NCBI RefSeq assembly: GCF_041027365.1
Contig: NZ_JBFTEH010000005.1
Coordinates: forward strand, 290,572-354,571
Length of the DNA stretch: 64,000 nucleotides
Reading direction: 5' to 3'
From: VKMB-3413 sp041027365
Lineage (GTDB): Bacteria; Pseudomonadota; Alphaproteobacteria; Rhizobiales; Rhizobiaceae
Every line of letters begins with the position of its first letter. The stretch's first letter is position 1. Below are positions 62,005 to 64,000 of the stretch, piece after piece. Both the position numbers and the translations under genes were made by a program. The notes below the pieces were generated by a model. It was not told where the DNA came from. It searched no databases and worked only from the letters and a program-made list of their open reading frames with translations.

Positions 62005-62206
62005 CTTCGAGAACCTCTCGATGGGCGGTCGCCCATTCCATTGCAGTTCGCAGGTCCTTCGCGCGGATGGAGCCCGCCATCACCTGCAGTGTCGACAGCC
62101 GCACCATCACGTCTCCTTCGGCCGTCAGCACATGGAAGTGCGGCGGATGATGATCGTCGGCATAGATCGTGATCTTGACGCTGCCGAGGACGACGATGGT
62201 CGGGAT
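61979..62206 (-). CDS. DUF4160 protein with a non-canonical (ATC) start
   Basis: A 75-residue protein too short for most gene callers. The DUF4160 hallmark is present: IPTIVVLGSVKITIYADDHH, then PPHFHV with the conserved histidines. No ATG, GTG or TTG lies in frame between an upstream TAG and the conserved start. The codon where ATG is expected is ATC (62204-62206), 6 bases after AGGAG. It uses a rare start codon, has lost its start, or carries a sequencing error. It precedes and overlaps the DUF2442 gene. Confidence 0.7.
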   Translation of the reverse strand: MPTIVVLGSVKITIYADDHHPPHFHVLTAEGDVMVRLSTLQVMAGSIRAKDLRTAMEWATAHREVLEDEWNRLNA

Positions 62207-62424
62207 CGCACGCTCCTGTTCGCTGACGTTCTAGATAGTGCATCTCGCGCACTCATACCAGATTGCGCCGCGTCGTAGGTCCCGACGCACGCAATCGTCA
62301 GCTTGCCTTGCGGCTTTCGCGCGACACGTCTCCCCTCGAAACCGCATTCAGGCGGCTCCGGCTGCGGCGCGCCCTTCTCTCGGCGCGCCCTTCCCGGCCG
62401 CATACCCCATCTCAGGAGACCCTC

Positions 62425-63372
62425 ATGGACAAGCGCAAACTCGGCCGCTCCGACATTTCCATCGCGCCGATCGTCTTCGGCGGCAACGTCTTCGGCTGGA
62501 CGGCCGACAGGGAGACCTCCTTCGCCCTCCTCGACCGCTTCGTCGAGGCCGGCTTCAACGCCGTCGACACGGCCGACGTCTATTCCGCCTTCGCGCCCGG
62601 TAACGAGGGCGGCGAATCCGAGACGATCATCGGCGAGTGGATCGCCTCCCGCAAGCGCCGCGACGACCTCGTGATCCTGTCGAAGGTCGCCAAGTGGCAG
62701 AAGCACAAGGGGCTGTCGCAGGCGAACATCATGGCCGCGATCGACTCGTCGCTGAAGCGGCTGAAGACCGACCATATCGACGTCTACTTCGCCCATGAGG
62801 ACGACAAGAGCGTGCCGCTGGAGGAGACGCTCGGCGCCTTCGCCCGGCTCGTCGACGCCGGCAAGGTGCGCGTCCTCGGCGCCTCGAACTATGAGGCGGC
62901 GCGCGTCGAGGAGGCGCTGACCGTCTCCGAGGCGAACGGCTGGCCGCGCTACGAGGTGCTGCAGCCGGAATACAATCTCTACGCCCGCGGCGACTTCGAG
63001 GGCCCGCTGAAGGAGACCGCGCAGAAGCACGGCCTCGGCGTCGTCACCTATTTCTCCCTCGCCAGCGGCTTCCTCACCGGCAAGTACCGCTCCAAGGCCG
63101 ACATTCAGGGCGCCAATCGCGAGCGCATGCTCGGCGGCTATTTCGACGACGGCGGCAAGGGCCAGCGCATCCTCAAGGCGCTCGACGCGGTGGCGAAGGA
63201 CACCGGCGCCAAGCCCGCTGAGATCGCCCTCGCCTGGCTGATCGCCAAGGACGCCGTCACCGCCCCCATCGCCAGCGCGACCTCGGTGAAGCAGCTTGAC
63301 GAGACGCTCGGCGCGGCGAAGGTGACGCTGTCGGGCGAACAGATGCGGGTATTGGATGAGGCGGGGGCGTAA
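62425..63372 (+). CDS. Aldo/keto reductase
   Basis: A 315-residue NADP(H)-dependent TIM-barrel oxidoreductase. The catalytic tetrad is visible: D48 (NAVDTADVYSAF), Y53, K87 (VILSKVAKW) and H124 (VYFAHEDD). C-terminal cofactor-binding text (PIASATSVKQLDETL) is typical of this family. The start at 62425 (MDKRKLGRSDISIAP) follows CAGGAGAC; an upstream in-frame start is not conserved. Closest in style to YajO/Tas-type reductases acting on aldehydes; the substrate is not predictable. Standalone gene. Confidence 0.9.
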   Translation: MDKRKLGRSDISIAPIVFGGNVFGWTADRETSFALLDRFVEAGFNAVDTADVYSAFAPGNEGGESETIIGEWIASRKRRDDLVILSKVAKWQKHKGLSQANIMAAIDSSLKRLKTDHIDVYFAHEDDKSVPLEETLGAFARLVDAGKVRVLGASNYEAARVEEALTVSEANGWPRYEVLQPEYNLYARGDFEGPLKETAQKHGLGVVTYFSLASGFLTGKYRSKADIQGANRERMLGGYFDDGGKGQRILKALDAVAKDTGAKPAEIALAWLIAKDAVTAPIASATSVKQLDETLGAAKVTLSGEQMRVLDEAGA

Positions 63373-63395
63373 GGCCGCGAGCGCTGGATCAACTT

Positions 63396-63524
63396 CGTCA
63401 TTCTCGGGCCCCGTCCCGAGAATCCAGAGATCGTAAGGCTCCATCGGCGACAGCTATCGAGGGCAGAAGCGGCCGAGGCAGCGGCGTCCGCCCTGGATTC
63501 TCGGGACGGGGCCCGAGAATGACG
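63396..63524. repeat. REP-like pair of inverted palindromic repeats
   Basis: A 32-base element (63396-63427) recurs as an exact inverted copy at 63493-63524, 65 bases apart. Each arm has an internal palindrome built on ATTCTCGGGcccCGtCCCGAGAAT. Closely similar sequences are dispersed REP elements in many Hyphomicrobiales genomes. Located 23 bases past the reductase stop. Confidence 0.85.
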
Positions 63525-63544
63525 CCGTGTCGGGCGCGCGAGCC

Positions 63545-63759
63545 CCTCCATCACGAGGCGGATGCCTGGGATAGGTAGAACTGATCATCATTTCTACTTT
63601 TATTGGGCGTCTCTCCCAGGAACATGCATTCAAGGCAAGGCTCAAAAATCANCCTCCATCACGAGGCGGATGCCTGGGATAGGTAGAACTGATCATCATT
63701 TCTACTTTTATTGGGCGTCTCTCCCAGGAACATGCATTCAAGGCAAGGCTCAAAAATCA
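63545..63759. repeat. 107-base exact direct duplication around a single N (probable assembly join)
   Basis: Bases 63545-63651 are repeated without change at 63653-63759, separated only by the single ambiguous base N at 63652. This is the pattern of two contigs overlapping by 107 bases, placed end to end with one N. The sequence is AT-richer than the rest of the window. The true genome probably has one copy. Confidence 0.9.
63652..63652. other. Ambiguous base N
   Basis: The only non-ACGT base in the window, exactly between the two copies of the 107-base duplication. It probably marks a scaffold junction. Confidence 0.95.
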
Positions 63760-63911
63760 TTCCAAGCGCGCCGATATTCGGGAAGCACTGTTTCCGCGAC
63801 CAAAGCGTCATCTCTTCGAGCACGAAGCTTCCGCATCTCTTCTTCGTGCATCGCGAGCGAGAGTAGGATCAGAGCCTCGTGGACAAGTTGTCCTCTTAAG
63901 CTTCTTTCCAT
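63750..63911 (-). CDS. Possible small protein (53 aa), unknown
   Basis: A complete frame of 53 residues begins MERSLRGQLVHEALILLSLA, continues with a charged helical middle (MHEEEMRKLRARRDD) and ends PEYRRAWNDF. It has protein-like composition and could be a coiled-coil peptide, or the C-terminal remnant of a larger gene cut by the element to its right. No ribosome site is seen before its ATG. Part of its 3' end is inside the duplicated segment. Confidence 0.3.
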   Translation of the reverse strand: MERSLRGQLVHEALILLSLAMHEEEMRKLRARRDDALVAETVLPEYRRAWNDF

Positions 63912-64000
63912 GCTAATTTTGGGAAGGAGGATCGAGCCATGGGACAGACATCGGCAAGGAAGTCAGCAGGACCGCGTGACGCGGCGACGAAGGTTGCGCA
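63880..64000 (+). mobile_element. Possible left end of an insertion sequence
   Basis: From TG at 63880 the sequence TGGACAAGTTGTCC opens with an imperfect inverted repeat. An AT-rich leader follows, then a very strong ribosome site and a gene that leaves the window. A TG-starting terminus and a gene about 60 bases inside fit IS3-family elements. Without the right end or target duplication this is only a suggestion. Confidence 0.3.
63938..64000 (+). CDS. N-terminal fragment of an unidentified (possibly transposase) gene, partial
   Basis: ATG at 63938 follows GGAAGGAGGATCGAGCC, an excellent ribosome site. The 20 visible residues (MGQTSARKSAGPRDAATKVA) are basic and low-complexity. A similar MGQTS start occurs in some rhizobial IS3-type transposase ORFA proteins, as far as I recall, but too little is visible to confirm. 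The gene continues past base 64000. Confidence 0.4.

Noticed and set aside
63545..63759. A genuine 108-base tandem repeat.
   Set aside because: Perfect identity, the single N at the boundary, and a match of contig end to contig start point to an assembly overlap.
1..64000. CRISPR arrays, prophage, tRNA or rRNA genes.
   Set aside because: No spaced short repeats, phage structural genes, or tRNA/rRNA-like conserved segments were recognised anywhere in the window.

Overview
The window is high-GC DNA from an alphaproteobacterium, most likely of the order Hyphomicrobiales (Rhizobiales). Supporting signs are an Omp2-type porin, an Agrobacterium PhrB-type iron-sulfur photolyase, Usg, a DUF2778/Tlde1-domain envelope protein, TRAP, TTT and several ABC importers, an EcfG-type promoter, a CtrA-type box and REP-like palindromes. 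Coding density is high, and most of the long antisense reading frames are composition artefacts.

Layout. 1-1924 (minus): ruvA, a vapBC toxin-antitoxin pair and ruvB (cut by the window edge); vapC and ruvB overlap by 4 bases. 2310-7367: a CHAD protein, a PcaF-type thiolase, a small orphan protein and a Tlde1-domain protein. 7466-17833: two adjacent ABC importers. The first is UgpCBAE-like behind a candidate Pho box. The second carries its own LacI regulator and a GpdQ-like phosphodiesterase, so together they look like a glycerol-3-phosphate/glycerophosphodiester salvage island. 17880-24940: a CaiB CoA-transferase and an HMG-CoA-lyase-like protein, divergent from a TctCBA tricarboxylate transporter and a gamma-glutamyltransferase-family amidohydrolase. 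24995-31453: smpB, dapA, a soluble lytic transglycosylase, an alpha/beta hydrolase and a helix-hairpin-helix protein. 31426-35041: porin with terminator, then Kup.

35082-42916 is a DNA repair island. A YhaN/YhaO (SbcCD-like) pair diverges from ku-ligD, and an apparent general-stress (EcfG) promoter precedes ku. 43058-47762: an MscS channel and a Pat-type CoA-ligase/acetyltransferase fusion. 47930-53536: a LacI regulator with a perfect palindromic operator, a TRAP importer and an enolase-superfamily acid-sugar dehydratase. 53581-55861: a cystine-type ABC importer. 56421-62206: threonine dehydratase, a secreted protein, usg, PhrB photolyase with an SDR and a DUF2256 protein, and a DUF4160/DUF2442 pair. 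62425-63372: aldo/keto reductase.

The right end (63373-64000) holds a REP-like inverted pair, then an exact 107-base duplication around a single N. The duplication is almost certainly an assembly join. Beyond it lie AT-richer sequence and the start of a possible insertion element.

The items most worth following up are the toxin-antitoxin module inside the ruvAB operon, the transporter/phosphodiesterase island with two predicted regulatory sites, the EcfG promoter at ku-ligD, the CoA-transferase/lyase/TTT/amidohydrolase cluster, strong stem-loops behind four solute-binding-protein genes, and a DUF4160 gene whose only plausible start is ATC.
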